From JAJPKK01 sp963800215 (GTDB lineage Bacteria; Pseudomonadota; Alphaproteobacteria; Rhizobiales; Xanthobacteraceae): a stretch of DNA of 64,000 bases. A model generated the notes under the pieces. It saw only the letters and a program-made list of their open reading frames with translations. It searched no databases and was not told the DNA's origin. The stretch is from positions 310,001 to 374,000 of the forward strand of contig CAWCZY010000018.1 of NCBI GenBank assembly GCA_963800215.1, given 5' to 3'. How positions within the stretch are numbered: position 1 is the first letter of the stretch; each line of letters starts with the position of its first letter. This document shows positions 1-9,470 of the stretch, in pieces. The position numbers were made by a program, and so were the translations under genes.

Positions 1-183
1 CTCGGCCCACATCACCACGTCGGGAACCTTGCCGGGGCCGTAGCCGCCGGCCCGCTCCTCCAGGGAGAAATACTCGATGTTGGGGATGACCCACAGCGCC
101 ACATGGGCCCCGCCGGGCCACTCCAGGCGCGGGCGGTGGATGATCGGGGAATAGGGAAACGGACCGTAGGACCGCGGCTTCAT
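1..183 (-). CDS. Polysaccharide deacetylase family protein (5' part only)
   Basis: Only the first 61 codons lie in the window; the gene runs off the left edge. The N-terminus reads MKPRSYGPFPYSPIIHRP and continues with a WPGGAHVALWVIPNIEYF stretch. That pattern (Pro-rich lead, then GA-VALWV-PNIE) is what I know from the N-terminus of NodB/PuuE-like polysaccharide deacetylases of Rhizobiales. The catalytic NodB motifs would lie outside the window. The ATG follows the stop of the upstream hydrolase gene by one base (TGAGATG), so the two are almost certainly co-transcribed and translationally coupled. Pairing with an isochorismatase-type hydrolase suggests catabolism of a small amide or ureide rather than polysaccharide work, but this is inference. 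Confidence 0.72.
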   Translation of the reverse strand, partial: MKPRSYGPFPYSPIIHRPRLEWPGGAHVALWVIPNIEYFSLEERAGGYGPGKVPDVVMWAE

Positions 184-184
184 C

Positions 185-889
185 TCAGCCCGCCTTGCGC
201 ACGGAAAGGCCGCCGAGATGGGCCACCACCTCGTCCACATGCAGCACGTCGGCATATTTGTGATGCAGGTCGAACAGATTGACCTTGTGGGAGAGCTGGC
301 TGCGGTCGAAGCAGCACTCCTCGGCCAGGACCACGTGGAAGCCGTTGGAGTAGGCGTCGACCGCGGATGCCCGCACGCAGCCCGACGTGCTCTCGCCGCA
401 GACGATGACGGTCTTGACCCCGAGCTGGGTCAGATGCGCCATCAGCGGCGTTCCGTAGAACGCGCTCGCCCGCTGCTTGGCGATGACGACGTCGCCCGCC
501 TGCGGCTTGAATTCGGCCTTGATGGCGTAGAGCGCCGGATCGCGCGCCGCATTCTGGCGCCTGGTGGCGGTCACCCGGGTGGGCAGGCTGTCCGACCGCG
601 TGTCCTGGGTCGTGTAGAACACGGGGAGCCCCGCCGCGCGCGCCGCGGCGAACAGGCGCTTGGTCGGCTCGATCGCGGCATGGGCATGTTCGCCGCAGGA
701 GCTTGCATAAGTCCGGTGAAGCTCAGCCACCGGCCGCGCCCCGCCCTGATAGGCGAGCTCATAGAGATCGATGGCGAGCAGCGCCGGCGCGGGGCCGACG
801 AACACCTTGCGGACGTAATGGCTGTAGATGTCCAGGACATCGGGAGGCACGATGTCCTTCCAGCAGTGATTTTCGAACTCGTCGGCCAT
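185..889 (-). CDS. Isochorismatase-family cysteine hydrolase
   Basis: 234 residues, the usual size for the isochorismatase / N-carbamoylsarcosine amidase fold. The catalytic Asp sits in ALLAIDLYELAY (about residue 32), the Lys in VIAKQRASAFYGT, and the nucleophile Cys171 in GESTSGCVRASA, followed by the family's typical DAYSNGFHVVLAEECCFDRS. It should hydrolyse a small amide or carbamoyl compound; the substrate cannot be read from sequence. I chose the ATG at 889 because it has a good GGGGAGA ribosome site and a natural family N-terminus, although the frame stays open upstream into the histidine kinase gene. A deacetylase-family gene follows one base after the stop. Confidence 0.85.
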   Translation of the reverse strand: MADEFENHCWKDIVPPDVLDIYSHYVRKVFVGPAPALLAIDLYELAYQGGARPVAELHRTYASSCGEHAHAAIEPTKRLFAAARAAGLPVFYTTQDTRSDSLPTRVTATRRQNAARDPALYAIKAEFKPQAGDVVIAKQRASAFYGTPLMAHLTQLGVKTVIVCGESTSGCVRASAVDAYSNGFHVVLAEECCFDRSQLSHKVNLFDLHHKYADVLHVDEVVAHLGGLSVRKAG

Positions 890-1002
890 GGTCTCTCCCC
901 GTTGCGCCGCGTCCGGTCGATGCCGGAGCGTATCCGGGAGCGGGCCGTCGCACAAACAGAGGCCCGCACGTGATCTCAGTGGAGGGACCGACCGTCGTCC
1001 CG

Positions 1003-3199
1003 CTACTTCGTCGGCGCGCCGGCGGTCGAGAATCTGCCGGATCTTGGCGGCCAGCTCGGTGGCGGTGACGGGCTTCTGGACCATGTCGACGCCGGGATCG
1101 AGCCGCCCGTGATGCACAATGGCGTTTCGCGAATATCCCGTCATGAACAAGACCCTGAGGTCGGACTGGCGTGACTTGAGCTGTTCGGCCAGCTGCCTTC
1201 CATTCATGCCGGGAAGCACGACGTCCGTCAGCAGGAGATCGAAGCGCTGGCCTTTGAAGATTTTGAGCGCATCTTCCGCGTCGGGCGCCTCACACACATC
1301 GTAGTTGAGCTCGGAGAGCGTCTCGACCGCATAGGCACGCACTTCGTGATCGTCCTCGACCACCAGCACGCGCTCGCCACGGCCGACCTCGATCGCCGGC
1401 CCGCCCGTCTTCTCCTCGCCGAGGGAATGCCCCGCCAAGCGGGGCAGGTAGATCTTGGCGGTCGTGCCGTGCCCGAGCTCGCTGTAGATTTTCAGGTGCC
1501 CGCCGGATTGCTTGACGAAGCCGTAGACTTGGCTCAACCCCAATCCGGTCCCGCTGCCCGCCGGCTTGGTCGTGAAGAACGGCTCGAATGCCCGATCCAG
1601 CACCACCTGGGACATCCCCGAACCGGTGTCGGAAACCGAGGTCAGGACGTACTGGCCCGGCCGGACGTCCGCGTATTGGCGGCAATAGGCGTCGTCGAGA
1701 TACGCATTGCCGGTCTCGATCGTGAGCTTGCCGCCGCCCGGCATGGCGTCGCGGGCATTGATGGCCAGGTTGATGAGGGCCGCTTCAAGCTGGGCATGAT
1801 CGACCTCGACCTTCCACAGGCCCGCGGTCCCGACCACCTCCAGGGAGATCGTCTCTCCGAGCGACCGCACGAGAAATTCCGACAGCCCTTTGACGAGTTG
1901 ATTGACGTCGAGCGGGCGGGGACTGAGCGGCTGACGCCGGGAGAACGCCAACAGCTGCTGCGTGAGCGTGGCGGCACGGCGCGCCCCATGCATCGCGTTG
2001 GCGACGCAGCGCTGCAGCTTTGCCGAGTAGGATTCCGTCCCGTTTCCCCCCGTGCGTTGCACCGTCTCCAGGTTGCCGATGATGATCATCAGAAGATTGT
2101 TGAAGTCGTGAGCGACGCCGCCCGTCAGCTGGCCGACCGCCTCCATTTTTTGCGCCTGCCGCATCGAGTTCTCGGCGGCCTGGCGGCGATCTTGTTCGGC
2201 ATAGAGGCGCTCGGTCCGCCACAGCACATTGGCCAGCGCGCCGAACAGCAAAAGAGTGGCCGGGATGCCGAAAATCAGATGCGCTCCCATGCTGGTCAGC
2301 CATTCCCTGGTCATCTCGGCGGTCGCTATACCGGCGGTCATGTACAGGGGATAGCCGGGAAGCCGGCGCACGCCGAACCGGCGCTCGATGTGATCGACCT
2401 GCGACGCCACGGTATAAAACCCGTGCTCCGGGTCGGCCTTGATCGTGCGCGCGAATCCGCTGCTCTCGTCGAGCCGGGTGTCACCGGGCGCCATTTGGGG
2501 ATATCGCGTGAGAATGAGCCCGTCGTCGCGGATCAAGGCGTATTGCAGGCCGGCGGTACTTACGAGACGCGAATAGAATTCGGCGAAAGCGCTGGGCAAG
2601 ACGGAGATCTCGATGACGCCCTGAAAAGCCCCGGTGGCATCGCGCCGCCCCCGGCTGACCGGAAAGAACGGCTGGCCACCGAAGCGCGATTCGTGGTGGC
2701 CTCCAATATAGATATCGACGTATCCACCTTCGGGAACGCGAAAATATGGGTCGTTCTTGTAGTCCGGCGACGCCGGTGCCGGGTCGCGGGTCGACGTAAT
2801 CTCGGCGCGGCCGTATTTGTCGAACACCCAGATCGACTGCACTTCCGGAAGCTTCGATGCAATAAGCTTGAGCCGATCGTGCAAACGAGAGTGGTCATTG
2901 TCTATTTCGATGTCGGAACGGGTGCCGAGCAGATCGTCGACGGCCGCGAAGGCCAGGTTCAACGATTGAAATACCCTGAGCGCCTGCTCTTGCACCACGT
3001 CGAGGGAACGTTCGATCCGCTCGTCGGCGAGCGCATGTATATCCCGGTAGCTGACCCAGGAGGCAAACCCGAACAAGAGCAGCGGCAGCAGCAAAGCGGC
3101 GGCCATCATGATGCGCAGCAGACGCAACGTCGCGAGCCGCGCGGACCCGGCCTTTTCGCCGGTGGACGGCTCTCCAAGATCCGCGGAAGGTGTCGGCAT
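1003..3199 (-). CDS. Hybrid sensor histidine kinase / response regulator
   Basis: Inner-membrane sensor kinase of about 730 residues. A first membrane helix lies at residues 31-49 and an extracytoplasmic dCACHE-like sensor follows to about 305. A second helix (HLIFGIPATLLLFGALANVLW) comes next, then a HisKA domain with the phospho-acceptor His364 in GGVAHDFNNLL. The HATPase domain has NLAINARDAMPGGG, DTGSGM and GTGLGLSQVYGFVKQSGG. The C-terminal receiver has phospho-acceptor Asp659 in LLLTDVVLPGMNG and the conserved Lys in MVQKP. The architecture resembles CckA-like or orphan hybrid kinases; the partner is unknown. The reading frame has no stop and runs on into the hydrolase gene. A TAG at 1005-1003, one base out of frame, is the likely true end if one G in CCGGCGCG near 1016 is surplus. 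Confidence 0.88.
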
Positions 3200-3399
3200 T
3201 GCCTGCTTTTGAGCCCCGTGTCTCGGCCGCGCGGAGAAAAAACATAGCCAATTGGCGCCGGGGTGTTAAGCGTCCCGACGAAATGCTCCCGGGGAAATGC
3301 CATTGAGCCGGCAGAAAATATTTCCCGGCGGACCGGGAACCTTATTTCGACAAAGGCGTTCTGAGGCTCCGGCGGAGAATGATCTGGCCGAGAACGACG

Positions 3400-3492
3400 T
3401 GGCGGAGACGGAGGGATTCGAACCCTCGATACGCCTTGAGAGCGTATAACGGTTTAGCAAACCGCCGCCTTCAGCCACTCGGCCACATCTCC
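3400..3492 (-). tRNA. tRNA-Ser (GCU anticodon)
   Basis: Read on the minus strand, the 7-bp acceptor stem GGAGATG pairs with CGTCTCC, and the gene ends with discriminator G and an encoded CCA (3402-3400). The anticodon loop TTTGCTAAA gives anticodon GCT. There is a long variable arm (about 15-20 nt) and a T-loop GGTTCGAATCC, all diagnostic of a class II serine tRNA decoding AGC/AGU. It lies between the histidine kinase gene and a Sel1-type gene and forms its own transcription unit. Confidence 0.95.
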
Positions 3493-3635
3493 GTAGCGTC
3501 CATATGCCCGAGCGGCGCCGGACTGGCAAGGGAATGTCCGTCCGGGCCCGCGCCGGCGCGGCGCCGAGCCGCATTCCCGCCGCAAATCCAATGCCTGGAA
3601 GTCGCGGACTTCCAGGCCGGATCATGTGCGGAATT

Positions 3636-3896
3636 CTAATGCCTGAGCCAGTCGCGGGCGGCGCGTTGCGCGGCCGCGATCTCGGCTTCCGACATCTGCT
3701 CGGCGATCTCGCGCCGCAGCCGTGCCGCATCGGCATTGCCGCGCGCGGCGGCGAGATTGAACCATTTGTGCGCGGTCACATAGTCGGTCGGCATCTCGGT
3801 GCCGATCGAATACATCATGCCGAGCCGGTAGAACATATCTCCGGATGCTTCCCCGAAGCTTCCGCTTTCGATCGCCGCAAGTTCCGCTCGTCCCAT
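3636..3896 (-). CDS. Sel1-like / TPR repeat small protein
   Basis: 86 residues, soluble, no signal peptide. The stretch MFYRLGMMYSIG...DYVTAHKWFNLAAARGNADAARLR matches the Sel1-like repeat (a 36-44-residue alpha-alpha hairpin with A-KWFNLAA-GNA). The C-terminal tail AQRAARDWL resembles many short Sel1 proteins of Bradyrhizobium relatives. One full repeat plus a partial one fits the length. The role is likely protein-protein interaction; no partner is evident. It is monocistronic, between tRNA-Ser and an apparently empty region. Confidence 0.75.
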   Translation of the reverse strand: MGRAELAAIESGSFGEASGDMFYRLGMMYSIGTEMPTDYVTAHKWFNLAAARGNADAARLRREIAEQMSEAEIAAAQRAARDWLRH

Positions 3897-4704
3897 AATG
3901 GCCTCCCCGGCCTATTTGAAATGCGCCGGCGTGCCGGCTCGTCTTCGTCCTGCTCCGGTTCCGGAGTGTCTCGATCATGTTCGGAAGCTTTAAATCACGC
4001 TTTAAGCAATGCGATAAATCGGAGATGAATGCGGTGCGCCGAAAACGCCGGTGCAACCGGTCGTTAAGCACGGATAGGCCTGAAAAACGGGCGTTTGCAG
4101 ATTCCGGTCAGCAGGCGCTAACCGTCGCGCTCAAGAGTGCGCTAACTATGCGCCGAGGTCGCGCGTGCGGAGGCCGTCACGGGCACGACCGCCAGTCATC
4201 CGGCCCATCCGGCCCGTCCGGCAGGGCGCAGGCCGTCGCCGGCCGCAGCACGCGAGGCCGTAGCCCGCATGGGAGCGAAGCGGACATGCGGGAAGGGCGG
4301 TCCCGGATTTCGAGGGGGAACGGAAGCGGGGAGCGCGGCGCATGCGGGTCGAAGTGAATGGCCGCAACGCGCGAGCCGGATAGCGATATGCGATCACGAG
4401 GGAGAAATGCGGAGGCGACATTGCGAGGCGTCGGCGAGCACTCCGAGGACCAGAACTCCATCAGCGGCTCCGCTGACGACATGGTGCGAATTTCCGCACC
4501 TTGTTCCCAAGTCCGCCGCGTTGCGGCCGGTCCGATCTGCATCGGCGCCAATTTGCATTGGCGCTTGGGAGCTTCAAGCCTCAGTCTCGCCGACGCCCTC
4601 CGTCGCCGACCCCGGCGTCACCACCGACCGCATCGCGGTATCGCGCATGATGTCGCCGGGTTGACCATAAGGTCGTCGATGGCTCGGAGCATCAGCGCTC
4701 CGGG
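3897..4704. other. Long stretch without a supported gene
   Basis: About 800 bp in which no reading frame shows a recognisable protein; the open frames present are Arg/Ser/Pro-rich and mutually antisense, as expected from random GC-rich DNA. It holds one half of a dispersed palindromic repeat at about 4260-4295 (TAGCCCGCAT...GCGGACATGCGGG), also seen at 12298. Nothing else can be supported. Confidence 0.4.
4685..4704 (-). terminator. Possible weak hairpin after the Lys/Ala-rich mini-gene
   Basis: Directly after the TAA of the 30-residue gene the transcript can fold CGGAGC-GCTGAT-GCTCCG, a 6-bp GC stem. There is no following U tract, so it is at best a weak terminator or a stability hairpin. 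Confidence 0.3.
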
Positions 4705-4797
4705 TTACTTCTTCTTTACGGCCTTCCGCTTCGCAGGAGCCTTCTTCTTCGCAGCGGGTTTCGCCTTCGCCTTCGGTTTCGTTGCTTTCTTCGCCAT
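4705..4797 (-). CDS. 30-residue Lys/Ala/Pro-rich basic protein (histone H1-like)
   Basis: A short gene of 30 codons: ATG-GCG-AAG-AAA..., ending AVKKK-TAA. The product is almost only Lys (about 15), Ala and Pro with one Arg and one Thr, in KPKAKAKPAAKKKAPAKRK style, like the C-terminal tails of histone H1 or AlgP proteins. A strong AGGAGGG Shine-Dalgarno lies 6-7 bases before the ATG, which makes the gene credible despite its size. Likely role: nucleic-acid or polyanion binding; this is inference from composition. It might also be a remnant tail of a longer gene, but the start signals argue against that. Confidence 0.62.
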   Translation of the reverse strand: MAKKATKPKAKAKPAAKKKAPAKRKAVKKK

Positions 4798-5405
4798 ACT
4801 GCCCTCCTAGCCAAGTTTAGCTGGCGGTGTCGCATCAGTGCCTACGCAAATCGCAGGCACTGCATTCCGATTACTACAGCACAACGAAAAAAACAGCTTC
4901 CGGATTAAGGAAATGTGTACGCGACCGCGTCGGGCGCATCGCGGCGCGGCGCGACTCAGCGGCGTCACCGCACTGCCGCGGCCTCGCGCACGCCATCGCG
5001 ACGACGTCGCGGCCTAAATCCGTTGAATCGTAAAAGCCATTGCGAATTGGGCATTACATCCATGTCGGAAAACGCGTGCACAACGCAGGAGGCACGGCTT
5101 GACAGCGTTTGCGACGACGCGCCGGAGCCGTCGCGCAGCGCCGCCGCGCGCAATTTTCGCGGCAAAAAAAATTCTGCGTACATCTTTTCGGAAGGCGCTT
5201 TTGAAGCGAATCCGACACGTGCGAGGAAGCGAAAAGCGCGCGAATCGGTCCCGGCCGATCGCAAACACGGATGCTCGGATCGATCTTGCAAGCGCTTGAC
5301 TAGGCCCAGCGGCGGTCTTCGTCGTGCCGATTCCCGTCCGCCGAGGCCGTCGCCGATGCCGTCGCGTGTCGCCTTCGGCGCGCCTCGCCGGAGCGATCGC
5401 GCCGA
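4798..5405. other. Gene-poor region downstream of gatB
   Basis: About 600 bp. Part of it (4860-4910 and 5155-5200) is noticeably A/T-richer than the surroundings. Open frames exist on both strands but none shows a recognisable domain, convincing start site or conserved composition. No tRNA or clear terminator was seen. Confidence 0.35.
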
Positions 5406-6891
5406 TCACAAACCGAGCTTCGCCTTGAGAAGATCGTTCACCGCCTGCGGGTTCGCCTTGCCGCCCGACGCCTTCATCACCTGCCCGACGAACCAGCCGA
5501 TCAGCGCCGGCTTCTGGCCGCGCCTGCTCCGCCTTGTCGGGATTCTCGGCGACGATCTCGTCCACCATCTTCTCGATCGCAGAGACGTCGGTGACCTGCT
5601 TCATGCCGCGCGCCTCGACGACGGCGCGGGGATCGCCGCCTTCGCTCCAGACGATCTCGAACAGGTCCTTGGCGATCTTGCCGGAGATCGTGCCCTCGGC
5701 CATGAGGTCGAGGATCGTGCCGAGTTGCGGCGGCCGAGACCGGCGAAGCTGCGATGTCCCTGCCCTCCTTGTTGAGGCGCCCGAACAGCTCGTTGATGAC
5801 CCAGTTGGCGGCGAGCTTGGGGTCCCGCACGGTGCCGTCGGCCCGTTTGACCACCGCCTCGAAGTAGTCGGCGCTCTCGCGCTCGGCGACGAGGACGCCG
5901 GCGTCGTAGCCGGCGAGGCCGAACTGCGGACATGAAGCGCGCCTTCTTCTCGTCCGGCAGTTCCGGCAGCGCGCGGGCGAGCGCCTCGACGTAGTCCGCG
6001 GTCAGTTCGAGCGGCAGCAGGTCGGGGTCGGGGAAGTAGCGATAGTCGTGCGCTTCTTCCTTGGTGCGCATCGCCCGGGTCTCGTCGCGTCCGGCGTCGT
6101 AGAGCCGCGTCTCCTGCTCGATGGTGCCGCCGTCCTCGATGACGCCGATCTGGCGCCGCGCCTCGTAATCGACGGCCATGCCCGACGAAGCGGATCGAGT
6201 TGACGTTCTTGATCTCGCAGCGCGTGCCGAGCGGGTCGCCGGGCCGCCGCACCGACACGTTGACGTCGGCGCGCAGATTGCCCTTCTCCATGTTGCCGTC
6301 GCAGGTGCCGAGATAGCGCAGGATGGCGCGCAGCTTGGCGAGGAAGGCCTTGGCCTCCTCGGCGGAGCGCAGGTCGGGCTTCGACACGATCTCCATCAGC
6401 GCGACGCCGGAGCGGTTGAGGTCGACCAGCGACATGGCGGGGTGCTGGTCGTGCAGGAGCTTGCCGGCGTCCTGCTCGAGATGCAGCCGCTCGATGCCGA
6501 CCCGGATGGCGCCGTCGGGCATGTCGACGACGACCTCGCCCTCGCCCACGATCGGCGACTTGTACTGGCTGATCTGATAGCCCTGCGGCAGGTCGGGATA
6601 GAAATAATTCTTGCGGTCGAACACCGAGCGCAGGTTGATCTTGGCCTTGAGCCCGAGACCGGTGCGGACCGCCTGCGCGACGCATTCCGCGTTGATCACC
6701 GGCAGCATGCCCGGCATCGCCGCGTCGACCAGCGACACCTGCGAGTTGGGCGCGGCGCCGAAGTCGGTGGCGGCGCCGGAAAACAGCTTGGCCTGCGAAT
6801 TCACCTGGGCATGGACCTCCATGCCGATGACGACTTCCCAGTCGCCGGTGGCGCCCTTGATCAGCTTCGAGGTCTTGACCGGTGCGTTCAT
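5406..6891 (-). CDS. gatB: Asp-tRNA(Asn)/Glu-tRNA(Gln) amidotransferase subunit B, reading frame broken four times
   Basis: GatB of the GatCAB amidotransferase, the tRNA-binding kinase subunit that activates Glu-tRNA(Gln) or Asp-tRNA(Asn). The N-terminus MNAPVKTSKL...WEVVIGMEVHAQ, then KLFSGAATDFGA, FYPDLPQGYQISQ, HLEQDAGKLLHD and DLNRSGVALMEIVSKPD are signature stretches; the C-terminal YqeY-like domain ends LLKAKLGL before TGA. It is encoded in successive frames with junctions near 6175, 5930, 5735 and 5518. At each, removing one base restores the expected protein (e.g. FVGGMA to FVGMA; FMS-QFGLAGYDAG). The gene is essential in organisms lacking GlnRS, so these are more likely sequence errors than a pseudogene. 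ATG 6891 was chosen over 6894 by family habit. Confidence 0.9.
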
Positions 6892-6963
6892 CATCAGTCC
6901 GGGTTGCCGCCGAAGGCATTGCGCGGACCGCAATGTCCGTCAAGAGCCGCTACCCGAACCGTA

Positions 6964-8442
6964 TCACCACCATGGCTGCGGCGAGAACCGGCCGGCCGCC
7001 TGCTCGATCACTTCGCCCAGCGCGAACAAGGTCTCTTCGTCGAACGGCCGTCCGATCAGTTGCAGGCCGAGCGGCAAGCCCCTGGCATCGAGCCCGCCGG
7101 GGACCGAGATGCCGGGCAGGCCCGCCATGTTCACGGTCACGGTGAAGACGTCGTTGAGATACATCTCGATCGGATCGCCGCCGCCCTTTTCGCCGACCGC
7201 GAAGGCCGCGCACGGCGTGGTCGGCGTCAGGATGGCGTCGATCCCGGCGTTGAAGCAATCCTCGAAGTCGCGCTTGATCAGGCTGCGCACCTTCTGCGCC
7301 TGCAGGTAATAGGCGTCGTAATAGCCGGCCGAGAGCACATAGGTGCCGATCATGATGCGGCGGCGGACTTCCGCGCCGAAGCCGGCGGCGCGGGTCTTCT
7401 CGTACATGTCGATGATGTCGCGGCCGGGCGCGCGCAGGCCGTAGCGCACGCCGTCATAGCGGGCGAGATTGGACGAGGCTTCCGCCGGCGCTACGATGTA
7501 ATAGGCCGGCAGCGCATATTTGGTGTGCGGCAGGGACACCTCGACGATCTCGGCGCCCGCCGCCTCGAGCCAGTCGGCGCCGCGGCGCCACAGCGCCTCG
7601 ATTTCATCGGACATGCCGTCGACGCGGTATTCCCTGGGGATGCCGATCTTCATGCCCTTGACCGAGCGTGCGAGCGCCGCCTCGTAATCCGGCACCGGCA
7701 TGTCCACCGAGGTGGTGTCCTTGGGGTCGAATCCCGCCATCGAGCGCAGCAGGATGGCGCAGTCGCGCACCGTGCGCGCGATCGGCCCGGCCTGGTCGAG
7801 CGACGAGGCGAAGGCGACGATGCCCCAGCGCGAGCAGCGGCCATAGGTCGGCTTGATGCCGACGATGCCGGTGAAGGAGGCGGGCTGGCGGATCGAGCCG
7901 CCGGTGTCGGTGCCGATCGCGCCGGCGCACAGCCGCGCCGCGACCGCCGCCGCCGAGCCGCCGGACGAGCCGCCCGGCACCAGCTTCGCGTCCGAGCCCT
8001 TGGCGCCGCCACGGCGAAGTCACCGGGCCGAAATAGGAGGTCTCGTTGGACGAGCCCATGGCGAACTCGTCATTGTTGAGCTTGCCCAGCATCACGGCGC
8101 CGTCGCGCCACAGATTTGCGGTGACGGTGGACTCATAGGTCGGGACGAAGTTCTCCAGGATGCGCGAGCAGGCGGTGGTGCGCACGCCGGCGGTGCAGAA
8201 CATGTCCTTGACGCCGAGCGGGATGCCGTCGAGCGGACCGCCCTCGCCTTTCGCGCCAGCGCCGCATCGGCGCGCGCCGCCATCTCGCGCGCGCGCTCCG
8301 GCGTCTCCAGCACGTAGGCGTTGAGCGCGCGCGCGCGGCTCACCGCGGCGATGTGGGCCTCGGTGAGTTCCGCCGCCGTGAACTCGCGTTTGCGCAGGCC
8401 CAGGAGTGACTCCGCAAGGGTCAGCGAAGTGAGCTCGCTCAT
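6964..8442 (-). CDS. gatA: Asp-tRNA(Asn)/Glu-tRNA(Gln) amidotransferase subunit A, frame broken twice
   Basis: Amidase-signature glutaminase subunit of GatCAB. The N-terminus MSELTSLTLAESLLGLRKREF, GIPLGVKDMFCTAG (catalytic Lys), the Gly/Ser-rich PGGSSGGSAAAVAARL and GTDTGGSIRQPASF (cis-Ser and nucleophile Ser) and the C-terminal GLQLIGRPFDEETLF are all present. Total length about 492 codons is normal. The frame changes near 8250 and near 8010; at the second, one extra C in CGGCGCCAAGG explains the break. The gene lies downstream of gatC and a small intervening gene and about 70 bp upstream of gatB, all on the minus strand. Confidence 0.92.
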
Positions 8443-8481
8443 TCGGCCGGCGTCTCATCGCAGGTGAAGCGCGGCGCACGC

Positions 8482-8602
8482 GCACCCCTCCCCCTTCTTC
8501 AGGGGCACGGTTGGGGTGAGGGGCCGCGGACTCTCCATGGACGCCGCCCGTGCCGCCCGCGATCCCCTCCCCGACCCTCCCCCTTTCAAGGGGAGGGAGC
8601 AG
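8482..8602. repeat. Palindromic intergenic repeat (CCCTCCCC...GGGGAGGG family)
   Basis: Two nested hairpins built from CACCCCTCCCCC/GGGTGAGGGG and CCCTTTCAAGGGGAGGG. Similar elements occur at 32683, 40349, 9859 and 63676 in this window. Such elements are common between genes in Bradyrhizobium-like genomes. Here it sits between the 86-residue ORF and gatA. Confidence 0.6.
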
Positions 8603-8620
8603 GGCATCGCGCCTCGACCT

Positions 8621-8881
8621 CTACGGCGCGCGCGCCGCTCCTCCATCGCAGAGAACCACATCGCTTCCATCTCGCAGGCCATGCACATCAGAAGCCTTCG
8701 GCGCCGTGGCCGGCTCGTCGCAGACGAACGGCTGCGTGGTGACGGCGACCGGCGCCACCGGACGGATGTCGATCGCCCAGGAATTGGCGGCGACCTTCTG
8801 CGCCGGGCGCCACAGCTTGCCGCCCGCCTTGTTGAAATAGGCGACGAACTGCGGCGGGAACTCTTCGCATTCTTCGCACAT
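8621..8881 (-). CDS. Small conserved-looking protein between gatC and gatA
   Basis: 86 residues starting MCEECEEFPPQFVAYFNKAGG. The ATG overlaps the gatC stop codon in TGATG, which implies translational coupling and is the main reason for calling it real. It has a CxxC at residues 2-5, an aromatic-rich first half and a more random-looking C-terminal third (after about residue 55) that may reflect another frame error. No membrane segment or signal. I do not recognise the family; because of its position it could simply be a passenger of the gat operon. Confidence 0.5.
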   Translation of the reverse strand: MCEECEEFPPQFVAYFNKAGGKLWRPAQKVAANSWAIDIRPVAPVAVTTQPFVCDEPATAPKASDVHGLRDGSDVVLCDGGAARAP

Positions 8882-9168
8882 CACTCCACCACCTTGGGAA
8901 CCATGAAGAAATCGTCCTGCCGCGCCGGCGCATTCTCGAGGATATCGGCGGCGATGCCGCCGTCGGTCACCGTGTCGGCGCGCTGGCGCATTTGCATGGG
9001 CATCACCGAGGTCATCGGCTCGACCCCGGCGATATCGACCTGCGAAAGCTGCTCGACGAAGGCCAGCATTGCGTTCAGCTCGCCCTTGAGATGCTCGACC
9101 TCGTCGTCCGCGACGGCGATGCGGGCGAGACGGGCGATGCGCCGGACGGTGGCGTTATCGACGGACAT
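8881..9168 (-). CDS. gatC: Asp-tRNA(Asn)/Glu-tRNA(Gln) amidotransferase subunit C
   Basis: 95 residues, typical of GatC, which wraps around GatA and GatB and is needed for assembly. The sequence begins MSVDNATVRRIARLARIAV and ends ENAPARQDDFFMVPKVVE, both family hallmarks (TVRRIARLARI; P-R-D-FFMVPKVVE). The ATG at 9168 is preceded by CTGGAG. The stop overlaps the next small ORF by one base. Confidence 0.95.
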   Translation of the reverse strand: MSVDNATVRRIARLARIAVADDEVEHLKGELNAMLAFVEQLSQVDIAGVEPMTSVMPMQMRQRADTVTDGGIAADILENAPARQDDFFMVPKVVE

Positions 9169-9263
9169 TGCAGCTCCAGGGGGCGGCCGGATGCGACGGC
9201 GGCCTAGATCCAGGCTATAGCAGACGCACTTTTGCCGCCGCAACCATGCTTCACGGCAGAGCC

Positions 9264-9372
9264 GTCATTCCGGGGCGCGCGTTTTCGCGCGAACCCGAAA
9301 TCCAGGCTGCGGCGCAAGCGGCGAGGCCGTCTGGTTTGCGGGTTCCCCGCTGGCGCGGCGCCCCGGAATGAC
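9264..9372. repeat. Long inverted intergenic repeat (GTCATTCCGGGGCGCG ... CGGCGCCCCGGAATGAC)
   Basis: Ends are inverted copies of GTCATTCCGGGGCG with a GC-rich middle that also folds back (GAACCCGAAA / TTTGCGGGTTC). This matches the dispersed CGTCATTCCGGGGC elements found between genes in Bradyrhizobium-type genomes. It fills the roughly 300 bp between the start of gatC and the DUF6665-like gene; nothing else was seen there. Confidence 0.65.
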
Positions 9373-9470
9373 CCGTCAAGGTTTGGATCGCCGAACCTGA
9401 GAGCCAGGCTGCCTTATTGCGCCCCTCTCCCCCAAGGCGCTATTCAAGCGACGACAACCCGCCTGACCCG

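Noticed and set aside
1346..3247. 633-codon plus-strand open frame opposite the histidine kinase
   Set aside because: Its His/Asp/Arg/Gly-rich sequence is what the antisense of a GC-rich gene produces; the minus strand shows clear kinase and receiver motifs.
4146..4664. Overlapping ORFs of 90-130 codons in the 4-kb gap
   Set aside because: No ribosome site, domain or consistent composition; frames on both strands look equally random.
6178..8079. 633-codon plus-strand open frame over gatA-gatB
   Set aside because: It is the antisense of conserved gat genes; no domain, and its composition is low-complexity.
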